Shown here: positions 1 through 8,004 of the stretch, piece by piece | How positions within the stretch are numbered: the first letter of the stretch is position 1 | Layout of the letters: every line of letters starts with the position of its first letter | Assembly (NCBI GenBank): GCA_900541555.1 | Contig: UQKE01000019.1 | Location: forward strand, 1 to 34,432 | Origin: an uncultured Porphyromonadaceae bacterium | Lineage (GTDB): Bacteria > Bacteroidota > Bacteroidia > Bacteroidales > Muribaculaceae | DNA length: 34,432 bases | Direction of reading: 5' to 3' | The notes under the pieces: model-generated | Databases searched by the model: none | What the model was told of the DNA's origin: nothing | The model's input: only the letters and a program-made list of their open reading frames with translations | Translations under genes and position numbers: made by a program

Positions 1-61
1 CGAACCCCTCCGCCTACGGCACCTCCCCTATCCGCGCTATCGCGCGGCAGAGGAGAACATT
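1..61 (-). repeat. Dispersed palindromic repeat, left copy
   Basis: Positions 1-61 match the reverse complement of 8185-8245 with only two mismatches (positions 16 and 56). The unit contains a GC-rich hairpin (CCGCGC, GATA loop, GCGCGG) flanked by complementary CCTC/GAGG-rich arms. It lies in the gap after the helicase gene. The repeat may extend past the left edge of the window. From memory, short GC-rich palindromic units of this style are scattered in intergenic DNA of gut bacteria; that class assignment is not checked here. No gene was found in 1-152. Confidence 0.8.
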
Positions 62-152
62 GCTGCGTTCCCCGCATTAATTGCATTCTAAACATCAACC
101 GGCTTTTTTGTTTGCGTTTCGGCTTTTGCCAATGTTAGCATCCTGCGGATAG

Positions 153-2756
153 TTAGTTTTGTAATTTTTCCAGCCGCATCACTATCGATGTGGGGCTTCG
201 TCCCATGATCTTTGATATTTGTTTTATATTGTAGTTGTTGCGGTGGAGAGCCAATAGCCGGTTTTCTTCACGCCGCGTCCATTTTTTGTTGGCATTTGGA
301 TAGGGAGCATAACTCTCTTTTGTGAGTTTTTCCGGATGCAGGAATTCGTCGACGAAAACAGATGGGAAACGTTCATCGTAAAGCACCCAAGTTTTTATTT
401 TTGCTCTGGTGATCGCTACATAAAACAGTCTACGTTCTTCTCCATAGGGGTATTGGTCGCTTGCTGTCAATACGTAGTTGAGCGAAGAATCGTCTGTTAC
501 AAGGGTTGGGAATCCATAAGTGTCTTTGTTGCATTGAAGTATGATTACATAATCCGCTTCAAGTCCTTTTGATTTGTGTATGGTCAGGAATTCGATTTTT
601 CGATCTCCGACAAGATAAAAAAATCGGTTGCCTTCTTTCACGGATTTGTAGGTGAGCGATAGAAAATAATCGTCAAACGAATAGCGCCCCAATAAGAAAA
701 TAGACTTTTCAGAGGGAATAGTAGCAATCAATTGTGAAATTACGCTGCAATAGTTGTTCTTGTTATACGGGCAAAACTGCAATTCCGTTTTTGCTTGCAA
801 ACGGAATGGGTGAATGTCTTTTTTTATTTGTGCTCCGTTTCGTTGGATGAATTGTGAAGAAATGCCGACCAATGGCTCGCCAAATCGGTATGTGGTTTCT
901 ATCTTGTTGATTTCGGTAGGACCGAAATAGTCGGCGAATTGATTGAAAAGAGCCATGTCGCTGCCGGAAAAGCGATAAATGGATTGCCAATCGTCGCCCA
1001 CGCAATACAGTTTTGCCGGAGGATTCCCTGCCCTTAAAATGTGCAAGAAATTATAGCGATCGATTGAAATGTCTTGAAATTCGTCGACTATGATGTATTC
1101 GTAATTAGCCGGATGCTTGTCGTTTTTGCAAATTTCCGTAGCTTGCAGGATGGCATCGGTGAAGTCTATTTGTCCCTTGTTTCGCAATTCGTCGGCATAT
1201 CGTTCAAAAACAGGATAAAAAACGTTCTTGATAATGAAATAATTGCGTTCGTCGTTTGCGCTGCGGGCTTGTTGCAGAACATCGCTTATCGTTTTGCAAC
1301 TTGATTTTGCCAATGTGACAAAAGTCGCGATAAGCCTGATAAGCGCCTTTTCTTGCTTGCTGCCGGCCGGACTGACAATGTCGTATAATTCAGCTTCTGT
1401 CTTTTCATGGATAGGAACTCCTATTTCTTCCAATAATGTCTTTAATTTTTGATGGATGTCGGAATAGTAGAAATCTGCGCTTGAAATCGTTATCAGCGTT
1501 GTGCCAAATTTCTTGTGGGCTTCTTTCTTCCATGTGATTCCGTCGTTGTATTGCCGATTGGCTTCTTCATACGAGATGCCGCGGTCTTTTGCAAACCACA
1601 CGGGAACTTGCCCATGTTCGTCGATGCCGAAATGCTCTAAATAAATGCGTTTCGTTTCCCCTTGCTGCTCGTAATAAATAGAAAAGTCGGGCTTGTATTG
1701 CGAATGCGTTTCGTCGGCCAAAGAATGTTCGTAAGGGGCTTCATATCTAAACTTAATGCCAAGTGCCGACAGGGCAAAACAGATTTTTCTTTCTTGCATG
1801 CTGCGCACGTAGATTGCTTGTCCGTCCATGTCGGGGACTTGTGCTTTGATTTTGGCGTTTTTTTGTTCTGAAAGGCGTTGCCTTATTTCGCGCTTGCGTT
1901 GTTCTTCTTCGGTTTCTTGAAAGTCGACATAATATTTAAGGACATCCTTTTTATATTTTTCGTTGTGCGACAATTCATGGTAGATTTTCACGAATAGAGC
2001 GTCTGTATTGTCGCAAATCGATGGCTTTTGTCCCGTTGCTTGCCCAATCATGTCGAGCGCGAGTTTGTGGAAAGTGTAGCCTCTCAGATTGGGCGTGTTC
2101 ATGCGTTCTGTCAATTCGGCGGCAGCTTTGTTTGTGTAGCTGATGAGAAGAATTTTTTGCGGAGCCACGTGCTTGATATCGAGCAAGTATTTGACTTTGC
2201 CGACAATGGATGATGTCTTTCCACTTCCTGCACTGCTGACCACCAAACAATTGTCTTCTTCTGTGACAATCGAGCGTCGTTGCTGTTCGTCCAAAGGATA
2301 TTGGAGGCAATGGTCGAAAAACGCTTTATGGCATTCAAGCAGGTTTTGGTTGACCGACTCGTTATGCCGTTCCACTTGGCTGTCGATTGCGTTGAAATCA
2401 TGAATGAATTTGGCAATGACATCCGGCACGCAGATGTGGAACGTGTTGAGCTTTTTGGCGAGATGCCGCGCTTCTTGGAAATATGCAGCATAATGATCGG
2501 AAAATTCCGATTTTTCTCGAAACGTTATGAAGTGATTCTCAAAACTGTTTTTCAAATCACTTTCAATATCGATGAATAATGCGACATTATCTTCTTTCGG
2601 TACGCTTGGGTTAGGGGCATTTATCTGTCCGAATGGGCGAATTGCAGAGATGCGATTTGCAAGCGATTTGGATTGCTTTTTTAGAAATAACGGAATCGCT
2701 ACTGTGGCTGCAACCACAACAATAGCGATTACTATTCCAAAAACGAACAATAACAT
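153..2756 (-). CDS. Membrane-anchored UvrD/HelD-like superfamily 1 helicase
   Basis: An 867-aa superfamily 1A DNA helicase. Residues 1-25 form a hydrophobic segment, so the protein is probably tied to the inner membrane with the helicase in the cytoplasm. Motifs in order: Walker A SSAGSGKT (174-181), motif Ia SYTNKAAAEL (206-215), Walker B IVDEFQD (556-562), GDDWQSIYR (587-595), motif V TIHKSKGLEA (725-734), motif VI RRLFYVAITRAK (775-786). Residues 330-445 carry an insertion with KPDF (355-358) and YLEHF (372-376), resembling the degenerate PD-(D/E)XK-like insert I associate with helicase IV (HelD). Residues 824-865 resemble a SANT/Myb-like helix-turn-helix (WTRREENRLL, then MGRSPTSI). The gene starts 6 nt after the stop of the preceding lipoprotein gene, so it is probably cotranscribed with the exported A/B family genes. 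The helicase assignment is secure; the exact role (repair, restart, defence) is unknown. Confidence 0.9.
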   Translation of the reverse strand: MLLFVFGIVIAIVVVAATVAIPLFLKKQSKSLANRISAIRPFGQINAPNPSVPKEDNVALFIDIESDLKNSFENHFITFREKSEFSDHYAAYFQEARHLAKKLNTFHICVPDVIAKFIHDFNAIDSQVERHNESVNQNLLECHKAFFDHCLQYPLDEQQRRSIVTEEDNCLVVSSAGSGKTSSIVGKVKYLLDIKHVAPQKILLISYTNKAAAELTERMNTPNLRGYTFHKLALDMIGQATGQKPSICDNTDALFVKIYHELSHNEKYKKDVLKYYVDFQETEEEQRKREIRQRLSEQKNAKIKAQVPDMDGQAIYVRSMQERKICFALSALGIKFRYEAPYEHSLADETHSQYKPDFSIYYEQQGETKRIYLEHFGIDEHGQVPVWFAKDRGISYEEANRQYNDGITWKKEAHKKFGTTLITISSADFYYSDIHQKLKTLLEEIGVPIHEKTEAELYDIVSPAGSKQEKALIRLIATFVTLAKSSCKTISDVLQQARSANDERNYFIIKNVFYPVFERYADELRNKGQIDFTDAILQATEICKNDKHPANYEYIIVDEFQDISIDRYNFLHILRAGNPPAKLYCVGDDWQSIYRFSGSDMALFNQFADYFGPTEINKIETTYRFGEPLVGISSQFIQRNGAQIKKDIHPFRLQAKTELQFCPYNKNNYCSVISQLIATIPSEKSIFLLGRYSFDDYFLSLTYKSVKEGNRFFYLVGDRKIEFLTIHKSKGLEADYVIILQCNKDTYGFPTLVTDDSSLNYVLTASDQYPYGEERRLFYVAITRAKIKTWVLYDERFPSVFVDEFLHPEKLTKESYAPYPNANKKWTRREENRLLALHRNNYNIKQISKIMGRSPTSIVMRLEKLQN

Positions 2757-2762
2757 AGACGG

Positions 2763-3461
2763 TTACAAATCGTTGATTGCGTCTTGCTTCACCAAATCCG
2801 TGTTGATCTTGTCCCAATATTGCAATGCAACGTAGGTTGTCATGCTTTCAGCTTCCAATGATAATAGTATTGTCCCTTTTTCTAACTCATATTGCGAGTA
2901 GTAGGTACATTCGTCATCTCGCAAACACCATAGTTTATCACTGTCTTTATTGGGATAGGAATAATAGTCATGGAATTTTTCCACGCTGCGAGCCGGTTTG
3001 CCGTATTTTTCGGTCAGCATAGATTTGAGTTGCGTGTACCCGTGTTCGAGATCTGCCCATTTGTCGCACGAGGGGAAACGCACGGAAATGTGGTTAACAA
3101 CATCACGCGAATCAAGCGTGCTTACGAAGATCAGGCAATTTTTCCACCCCGCAAAGTCGCCGCTCAACACGGCCATGCCATTGTCGTGCACGCCCTCCAA
3201 AGTGAAGCCGACCGATTCCATTCGCGATACGTATTGGCGGAGCGATCCGTCGATTGGGACGCCTTTAAACAGCAAGTGCTGAGATTCTTCGTCCGACATG
3301 GGTTTGAATCTTTTCCGCTGTTGCCGAGGTTCTTCCTCGGTTTGTTCCGTTTGGATGGTTTCTTCCGATTCTTCTTGCTTGTCTTGCTTTTTGCCGGACG
3401 TTGTGCACGAGAGGGCCGGAAGCAGCATTGCGGACAACAATATCCATATCCATTTTTTCAT
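2763..3461 (-). CDS. Family A lipoprotein, unknown function
   Basis: A 232-aa predicted lipoprotein. The signal ends in the lipobox LPALSC with Cys19, followed by an acidic Glu/Gln-rich linker (about 25-48) and one copy of the unrecognised domain called A here (about 62-225). The domain opens with HLLFKGVPIDG, then LSGDFAGWKNC, a segment containing LKSMLTEKYGKP, and a tail with LQYWDKIN. The same ordered motifs recur in the proteins encoded at 3480-4655 (twice) and 5142-5738. It starts 18 nt after the stop of the upstream gene, and the helicase gene follows after 6 nt. I recall similar exported proteins as common hypotheticals in Bacteroidales but know of no assigned function. This copy is the only single-domain A protein with a lipid anchor, and it diverges at the end, where the others have NEQKKD. 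Confidence 0.8.
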   Translation of the reverse strand: MKKWIWILLSAMLLPALSCTTSGKKQDKQEESEETIQTEQTEEEPRQQRKRFKPMSDEESQHLLFKGVPIDGSLRQYVSRMESVGFTLEGVHDNGMAVLSGDFAGWKNCLIFVSTLDSRDVVNHISVRFPSCDKWADLEHGYTQLKSMLTEKYGKPARSVEKFHDYYSYPNKDSDKLWCLRDDECTYYSQYELEKGTILLSLEAESMTTYVALQYWDKINTDLVKQDAINDL

Positions 3462-3479
3462 ATCGTTTCAGTTTTAGGT

Positions 3480-4655
3480 TTATAAATCCGATTTAAAGGC
3501 GGCATCTTTCTTTTGTTCGTTTTCTGTGTCGGTATACGACAAGCGGATGCATGCTGTTATTTTCCCCTTGTCGTTTCGGGTTGCGTTATACAGTTCGATT
3601 CTGCCGTTTTCCGTGCGGAATGCGCCATTGACGGGTGCGCCGTATATGTCGGTTAATCCCTTGTTTAAGGCTATGTAGACCGCCTCAAATTCCTCTTGTG
3701 TTTCGAATGCCGTCGAAGGGATTTCAAGTCCCGTGCGCCACACTTCCAAATCGTCGGAATAGCTGAATATGTAGATTCTGCAATCTTTATATCCTGCAAA
3801 CTTGCCGGACAGGATGCTTGTTTTGCCTTCATTTTTCACTTTTTGCATTCCGGACTGGAATTGCAGGTATCCTGTGAATGCTTTCAGGTTTCCATCGATA
3901 GGAACACCCATAAACTCCAAATGGCCTTTCTCCGGTTGTGGCAAAAACGCTATTTCAGGAGTAGGAATATATGTCAAATCTTTATTTAAAGCATTGTTTA
4001 ACGATGTGGCTAACATTGCCATAAAATCTTTGTCTTTTTTTTGTTCGTTTTCCGTGTCGATATACGATAGGCGAATCCCGAATTTATTGTCATCTTTCTC
4101 TAAGTTTGTAATTGCCAATGACACTTTTCCATTTATTGTTTCAAATTCAGGGTTGGGGTCATTTTCTATATAAATAGTATTTCCGGTTCTGTCGCGAAAC
4201 GGTAGCTGTCGCATTTTTTGCCGCGGAACTCCGTATTTTTCAGTCAATTCGTCTTTTAAATAAATATAATCTGCTTCCAGCGACGACCATGGGTTGATGG
4301 ACGAAGCCGGAATTTCCACGTCAACGCGCCATGCGCGTTGATCCGTGGCTACGCTGTAGTAAACATATATTTTGCAATCGTCGTATCCGGCAAAGCTGCC
4401 GGAGAGAATTGCCCTGTTGTCTTCTTTTTTGGAGAAAGACAGCCATTTTTGTCCCAATAGGTTTGTGAACACGTCTATATGGCCGTCGATTGGGATGCCT
4501 AAAAATTCCAAATGACCCTTTTGGGGTTGCGGCAACTGCATGAGTTGATTGATTTGTTGTTCTTGTGCTGCTTCTGTTCGTTGCAATGGAAACAATTGCG
4601 CATTGAGCGTTTGCGCCAAGAACAAAAACATGATTGGCAATATCAGTTTTTTCAT
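3480..4655 (-). CDS. Exported protein with two family A domains
   Basis: A 391-aa protein with a cleavable-looking signal peptide (MKKLILPIMFLFLAQTLNAQ), so periplasmic or surface located. It holds two tandem A domains of about 160-170 residues. The first begins HLEFLGIPIDG, continues with LSGSFAGYDDC and LTEKYGVP, and ends LSYIDTENEQKKD. The second begins HLEFMGVPIDG, continues with LSGKFAGYKDC and LTDIYGAP, and ends LSYTDTENEQKKD. Each domain is preceded by a similar short linker (LPQPQKGHLEF, LPQPEKGHLEF), which points to internal duplication of linker plus domain. The ATG lies 2 nt after the stop of the upstream B-family gene, so coupled translation is likely. Function unknown. The duplication makes this the largest exported member of the cluster. 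Confidence 0.82.
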   Translation of the reverse strand: MKKLILPIMFLFLAQTLNAQLFPLQRTEAAQEQQINQLMQLPQPQKGHLEFLGIPIDGHIDVFTNLLGQKWLSFSKKEDNRAILSGSFAGYDDCKIYVYYSVATDQRAWRVDVEIPASSINPWSSLEADYIYLKDELTEKYGVPRQKMRQLPFRDRTGNTIYIENDPNPEFETINGKVSLAITNLEKDDNKFGIRLSYIDTENEQKKDKDFMAMLATSLNNALNKDLTYIPTPEIAFLPQPEKGHLEFMGVPIDGNLKAFTGYLQFQSGMQKVKNEGKTSILSGKFAGYKDCRIYIFSYSDDLEVWRTGLEIPSTAFETQEEFEAVYIALNKGLTDIYGAPVNGAFRTENGRIELYNATRNDKGKITACIRLSYTDTENEQKKDAAFKSDL

Positions 4656-4657
4656 AA

Positions 4658-5104
4658 TTATTTTGCTTTATTGGGATCAGAACCTTCGGAATTGATTGGA
4701 ATGACGAATCTATCCCCCTCTTCAAACGACCACTGTACTTGCCATGTGCCTCCGTTGTCGCAGTCGAGGAGCACGAACGTCCAAATATTCCATGTAGGAT
4801 AGAGGGCGAAACGCCCGATGTGAGGCTCTCCATATCCCTCTGCATAGGAAATCGGATTTAATGGGATTTCTAATCGGCTGTCGCCAACATGCACTTGCCA
4901 CATTCGGCCGTCGCGCGTGTCGAGTTTGATGAATGTAGAGATGTTTTGAGTGGGGTACAGTCGATATGCAGCGTTGTCGGACAAAACGAGTGTATTTTCG
5001 AATGGCGGTTCTGCAACTGCAGGCGACGACGGAGATGCCGGCTCTTGTGCGGCGATTGGGAGCGCTGCCAAAACGAGCAATAGGGATAGAAATATCTTTT
5101 TCAT
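4658..5104 (-). CDS. Family B exported protein, unknown function
   Basis: A 148-aa protein. I place the start at the ATG at 5104 because a typical signal peptide follows directly (MKKIFLSLLLVLAALPIAAQ); an in-frame extension to 5182 would bury it and overlap the upstream gene. After a Pro/Ser/Ala-rich linker come two repeats of about 40-45 residues. The first (47-83) has YRLYPTQNISTFIKLDT, then GRMWQVHV. The second (98-138) has GRFALYPTWNIWTFVLLD, then GTWQVQWSFEE and IPIN. The alternating hydrophobic pattern with conserved Trp suggests beta strands. The closest relative in the window is the protein at 5758-6237, which shares a 39-nt near-identical stretch with it. The gene sits between two A-family genes. 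No function can be assigned. Confidence 0.78.
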   Translation of the reverse strand: MKKIFLSLLLVLAALPIAAQEPASPSSPAVAEPPFENTLVLSDNAAYRLYPTQNISTFIKLDTRDGRMWQVHVGDSRLEIPLNPISYAEGYGEPHIGRFALYPTWNIWTFVLLDCDNGGTWQVQWSFEEGDRFVIPINSEGSDPNKAK

Positions 5105-5141
5105 CGCTGTATGTTTTTTGATTTTGTCGTGAATCAAATTC

Positions 5142-5738
5142 CTACAAATCATCCATTGCCGACTTGTCTTTCTTTTGCTCATTTATCCAATCGGTGTACA
5201 CTAAGCTTACACAAGGATCAGGGGTATGAATTCCATTCACTATGCCTAAAATTATATATCCTTCGGGCATCTTAAATAATGATACGTAACTGCATTTATC
5301 CATTTTAACATAGAGCATTTTTGTAAAATCATCATTTGGTTGAGTTATGGATTGAAATTCTTCCACGCAATTGTACGGCGTGCCGTATTTTTGCGTTAGC
5401 ATATCTTTCAATTGAAAATAGCATGAAGATAAAGAAGACCATGAGTCGTAAGATGGCAAATGCACGCCAACAGTCCACACTGTTTTTCCTGATGGGTCAG
5501 AAAGAATGGTAATGAAGCAATCACTATAACCTGCAAAGTTTCCTGATAAAATAATTGCCTCATGATCTCTGTCTGTGATTTTCATCCCTTTTGCTTGGAG
5601 TTTTCGGGCAAAGGCGTTGAGGGTTCCGTCGATTGGGATGCCCATGAATTCGAGATGCTGCTCTTCTGTGGTTTGAGCTTGCGCCGGTGCTGCCAATAGC
5701 GGCAATGCCAACAGGATTGCAATTAAAAGTCGTTTCAT
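5142..5738 (-). CDS. Family A exported protein, unknown function
   Basis: A 198-aa protein. The start is taken at the ATG at 5738, where the signal peptide begins (MKRLLIAILLALPLLAAPAQAQ); an in-frame extension to 5786 would overlap the upstream gene. The mature protein is a single A domain: HLEFMGIPIDG, LSGNFAGYSDC, a VWTVGVHLP strand, LKDMLTQKYGTP, and the C-terminal signature NEQKKDKSAMDDL. The start lies 19 nt after the B-family stop at 5758. The 22 nt spanning its start and leader (5733-5754) are identical to those of the next gene (5099-5120), although the two proteins belong to different families. Parts of the gene are more AT-rich than its neighbours. Function unknown; periplasmic or secreted location is inferred from the signal peptide. 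Confidence 0.8.
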   Translation of the reverse strand: MKRLLIAILLALPLLAAPAQAQTTEEQHLEFMGIPIDGTLNAFARKLQAKGMKITDRDHEAIILSGNFAGYSDCFITILSDPSGKTVWTVGVHLPSYDSWSSLSSCYFQLKDMLTQKYGTPYNCVEEFQSITQPNDDFTKMLYVKMDKCSYVSLFKMPEGYIILGIVNGIHTPDPCVSLVYTDWINEQKKDKSAMDDL

Positions 5739-5757
5739 CGCTGTATGTTTTTTGTGA

Positions 5758-6237
5758 TTAATCGGCATGGAAATTGATCGGGACAATCATTTGATGTTCC
5801 GGCTCTTGCGACCATTGCACTTGCCATGTGCGGCCGTCGTTGCGGTCGAGGAGGATGAAGTTCCACATGTTTTCCGTGGGGTAGAGGGCGAAGCGTCCGG
5901 CCATTTGGTCGTTGCCAGAGGCGAGCTGTTCGCGGTTGAGAGGGACTTCGAAGCGGTATTCGTCGCTTTCGATGCTATATTGCACCAGCCACATTCGGCC
6001 GTTGCGCGTGTCGAGCTTGATGAATGTCCATAGGTTGGTGGTGGGGTAGAGCTCGTAGGCTCCATTGTAGATTTCCGCCATTTTTTCTTCGGCTTGTTGC
6101 TGTTCTTTTTTCTCTTTCTTTTCTTTGGCCGCAGCGTCTTTGTCGTCCGGCGAACAGCCGGTCGCAAGCGTCGCGAAACACCCTGCCGCCAACAGCATCA
6201 GCGATACGGGCAAAGCCATCCACTTCATTTCTTTCAT
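5758..6237 (-). CDS. Family B lipoprotein, unknown function
   Basis: A 159-aa predicted lipoprotein and the first gene of the A/B cluster. The start is taken at the ATG at 6237 (MKEMKWMALPVSLMLLAAGC), because the longer frame to 6261 only adds residues before the signal. Two lipobox-like cysteines occur (LAAGC, Cys20; LATGC, Cys28). The second, followed by SPDDKD, looks like the better lipidation and surface-export context. A charged Lys/Glu/Gln linker (about 36-52) leads to two B repeats: YELYPTTNLWTFIKLDT with GRMWLVQYS (61-101) and GRFALYPTENMWNFILLD with GRTWQVQWS and VPIN (114-155). It shares a 39-nt near-identical stretch (5989-6027) with the B gene at 4658-5104 (4898-4936), so one is a duplicate of the other. 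Function unknown. Confidence 0.8.
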   Translation of the reverse strand: MKEMKWMALPVSLMLLAAGCFATLATGCSPDDKDAAAKEKKEKKEQQQAEEKMAEIYNGAYELYPTTNLWTFIKLDTRNGRMWLVQYSIESDEYRFEVPLNREQLASGNDQMAGRFALYPTENMWNFILLDRNDGRTWQVQWSQEPEHQMIVPINFHAD

Positions 6238-6538
6238 AAAAATGACTTTAAGGTTGAACAATCTAAAAATGCTTCCGTTTGCAAGTTACGAAATTTTATT
6301 CGGACTTTGTTTTTAACCTCCCCCGATTAATTATAATTGTATAATATTTGCATTTGATAACTAATTGTAAAGGTGTTTTTCGGTCATTTTGGACAAAATG
6401 GCAGAGCGGATTTTCGCATTGCGGAAAATGGCGATTGGATTCAGAGAATGATTATAGTTTTTTAGTGGTGGGCAGTGATATTTTCTGCGGAAAAATGGCT
6501 AAATTCGCGCTCGAATTCAAAAAATTTCCTGTATTGAT
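6238..6538. other. Divergent intergenic region, AT-rich
   Basis: About 300 bases separate the A/B cluster from nhaD. The middle (6325-6370) is very AT-rich and includes TAATATTTGC on the plus strand, a loose relative of the -7 element with one extra base. The last 100 bases before nhaD show no clear promoter or hairpin. No gene is supported here, although short open frames exist. Confidence 0.4.
6281..6288 (-). promoter_or_regulatory. Possible -7 box for the A/B cluster
   Basis: On the minus strand the sequence TAACTTGC lies 43 nt upstream of the ATG at 6237 and resembles the Bacteroidota -7 element TAnnTTTG, missing one T. No convincing -33 TTTG is seen at the expected distance. This is the best candidate start of the six-gene transcript. 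Confidence 0.35.
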
Positions 6539-7951
6539 ATGATGGTCTTGACGGTTTTGATTGTAGTCGTGTTTTTCATTGGCTACGGATGTATTGCATT
6601 TGAAAACGGGTTGAAAATCAACAAGACTGCCACCGCTCTGCTTATGTGCGTGGTGTGTTGGTCGTTGTACATGGTTGGATGCGCGGACTACGTGAATTTG
6701 CTCCATGCGGAAGATTTTTCGCGATTTTTGGCGGCTTTCGATTTAGGCGACGAAGTTGCCGCAGCGCGCCAATTTGTGGGACAAAGCGTTTTGCTGTCGC
6801 ATTTGGGCGACACGTGCGAGATTTTGTTCTTCTTGATGGGCGCGATGACCATTGTGGAGGTGGTCGACACTTACGGCGGATTCAATTTCGTGAAAGAACG
6901 GCTGTCCACGAAGAGCAAACGCGTATTGCTCTGGCGCATCGTGCTGATTACGTTCTTTTTGTCGGCAGTGCTCGACAACCTGACGACGAGCATCGTGATG
7001 ATCATGGTGCTTCGCAAATTGGTTTCGGAGCGTCACGACCGTTTGATATTTGCGTCGCTCATCATATTGGCGGCTAACAGCGGCGGCGCGTTTTCGCCGA
7101 TTGGCGACGTGACGACCATCATGCTTTGGATCAAAGGCAACATTACGGCGGCCGGCGTCATCAAAGAATTGTTTTTGCCGGCGATCGCTTCGGTTGCCAT
7201 ACCGGCATTCCTGCTTCAATATAAATTGAAAGGCAAAATAAAGGATGCCGACACGCCGGAAACGGCGCTCACGCCGTCGGGGCTGACGAAAACGGAGCGA
7301 TTGACGGTGTTTGCGGTCGGTGTGGGCGGCTTGATGTGCGTGCCGTTTTTCCGCACGCTCACGGGGCTGCCGCCGTTTATGGGCATCCTGTTTGTTTTAG
7401 GCTTGCTGTGGGTGTTGACGGAATTGTTCATCCGCTACGAACATAAGACGGAAGGCAGCACGGCAAAAGAGCGCGTGTCGAAGATTTTGCATAAAATAGA
7501 CTTGTCGACGATTTTGTTTTTCCTCGGCATCTTGATGGCTGTTGCCGTTTTGAGCGAAATTGGCGTGTTGTCGAGCTTCGGGAAATGGCTTGAAGAAGCT
7601 ACGGATGCCAACGCGTATTTGGTGACGGGCATCATTGGCGTGGTTTCGTCGGTGATCGACAATGTGCCTTTGGTGGCCGGTTGCATGGGCATGTACGAGA
7701 TTGCCCCTGCGGCGACTGCCGATCCGGCGTTGATGATGTTTGTGCCCGACGGCACGTTCTGGCAATTGCTTGCATACTGCGCCGGCGTGGGTGGCAGCAT
7801 GCTGATTATCGGAAGCGCTGCGGGAGTAGTGGTGATGGGTTTGGAGAAAATCACATTCGGCTGGTACTTGCGCCATATTTCGCTTGTCACGTTCATAGGC
7901 TATTTGGCCGGAATTGCGATTTATTGGTTGGAAAAAACCTATCTGTTTTAG
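6539..7951 (+). CDS. nhaD: NhaD-type sodium/proton antiporter
   Basis: A 470-aa polytopic inner-membrane protein of the ion-transporter (ArsB/NhaD) superfamily, expected to exchange Na+ (or Li+) for H+. The family signature is clear: DNLTTSIVMIMVL in one membrane segment and SGGAFSPIGDVTTIMLWI in the next re-entrant region, the GDVTT motif separating NhaD from arsenite pumps. A second half-repeat carries SSVIDNVPLVAG and ends GSAAGVVVMGLEKI. I count about 11-12 hydrophobic stretches. Two adjacent ATG codons (6539 and 6542) make the start uncertain by one residue. The gene is alone between divergent and convergent neighbours and is followed by a strong hairpin terminator at 8005. Confidence 0.92.
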   Translation: MMVLTVLIVVVFFIGYGCIAFENGLKINKTATALLMCVVCWSLYMVGCADYVNLLHAEDFSRFLAAFDLGDEVAAARQFVGQSVLLSHLGDTCEILFFLMGAMTIVEVVDTYGGFNFVKERLSTKSKRVLLWRIVLITFFLSAVLDNLTTSIVMIMVLRKLVSERHDRLIFASLIILAANSGGAFSPIGDVTTIMLWIKGNITAAGVIKELFLPAIASVAIPAFLLQYKLKGKIKDADTPETALTPSGLTKTERLTVFAVGVGGLMCVPFFRTLTGLPPFMGILFVLGLLWVLTELFIRYEHKTEGSTAKERVSKILHKIDLSTILFFLGILMAVAVLSEIGVLSSFGKWLEEATDANAYLVTGIIGVVSSVIDNVPLVAGCMGMYEIAPAATADPALMMFVPDGTFWQLLAYCAGVGGSMLIIGSAAGVVVMGLEKITFGWYLRHISLVTFIGYLAGIAIYWLEKTYLF

Positions 7952-8004
7952 TTGGGGGTTGAGTTCCTGACTTTTATTGCTGCGGTTGACGCGGCGTAGC
8001 TATA

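Noticed and set aside
2028..2835. Several 60-126-aa open frames within the helicase gene
   Set aside because: All are other-frame shadows of a helicase frame with complete superfamily 1 motifs.
6539..7951. Arsenite-efflux ArsB as an alternative for the antiporter
   Set aside because: The GDVTT block and the second DN-x-P half-repeat fit NhaD, and there are no other arsenic genes nearby.
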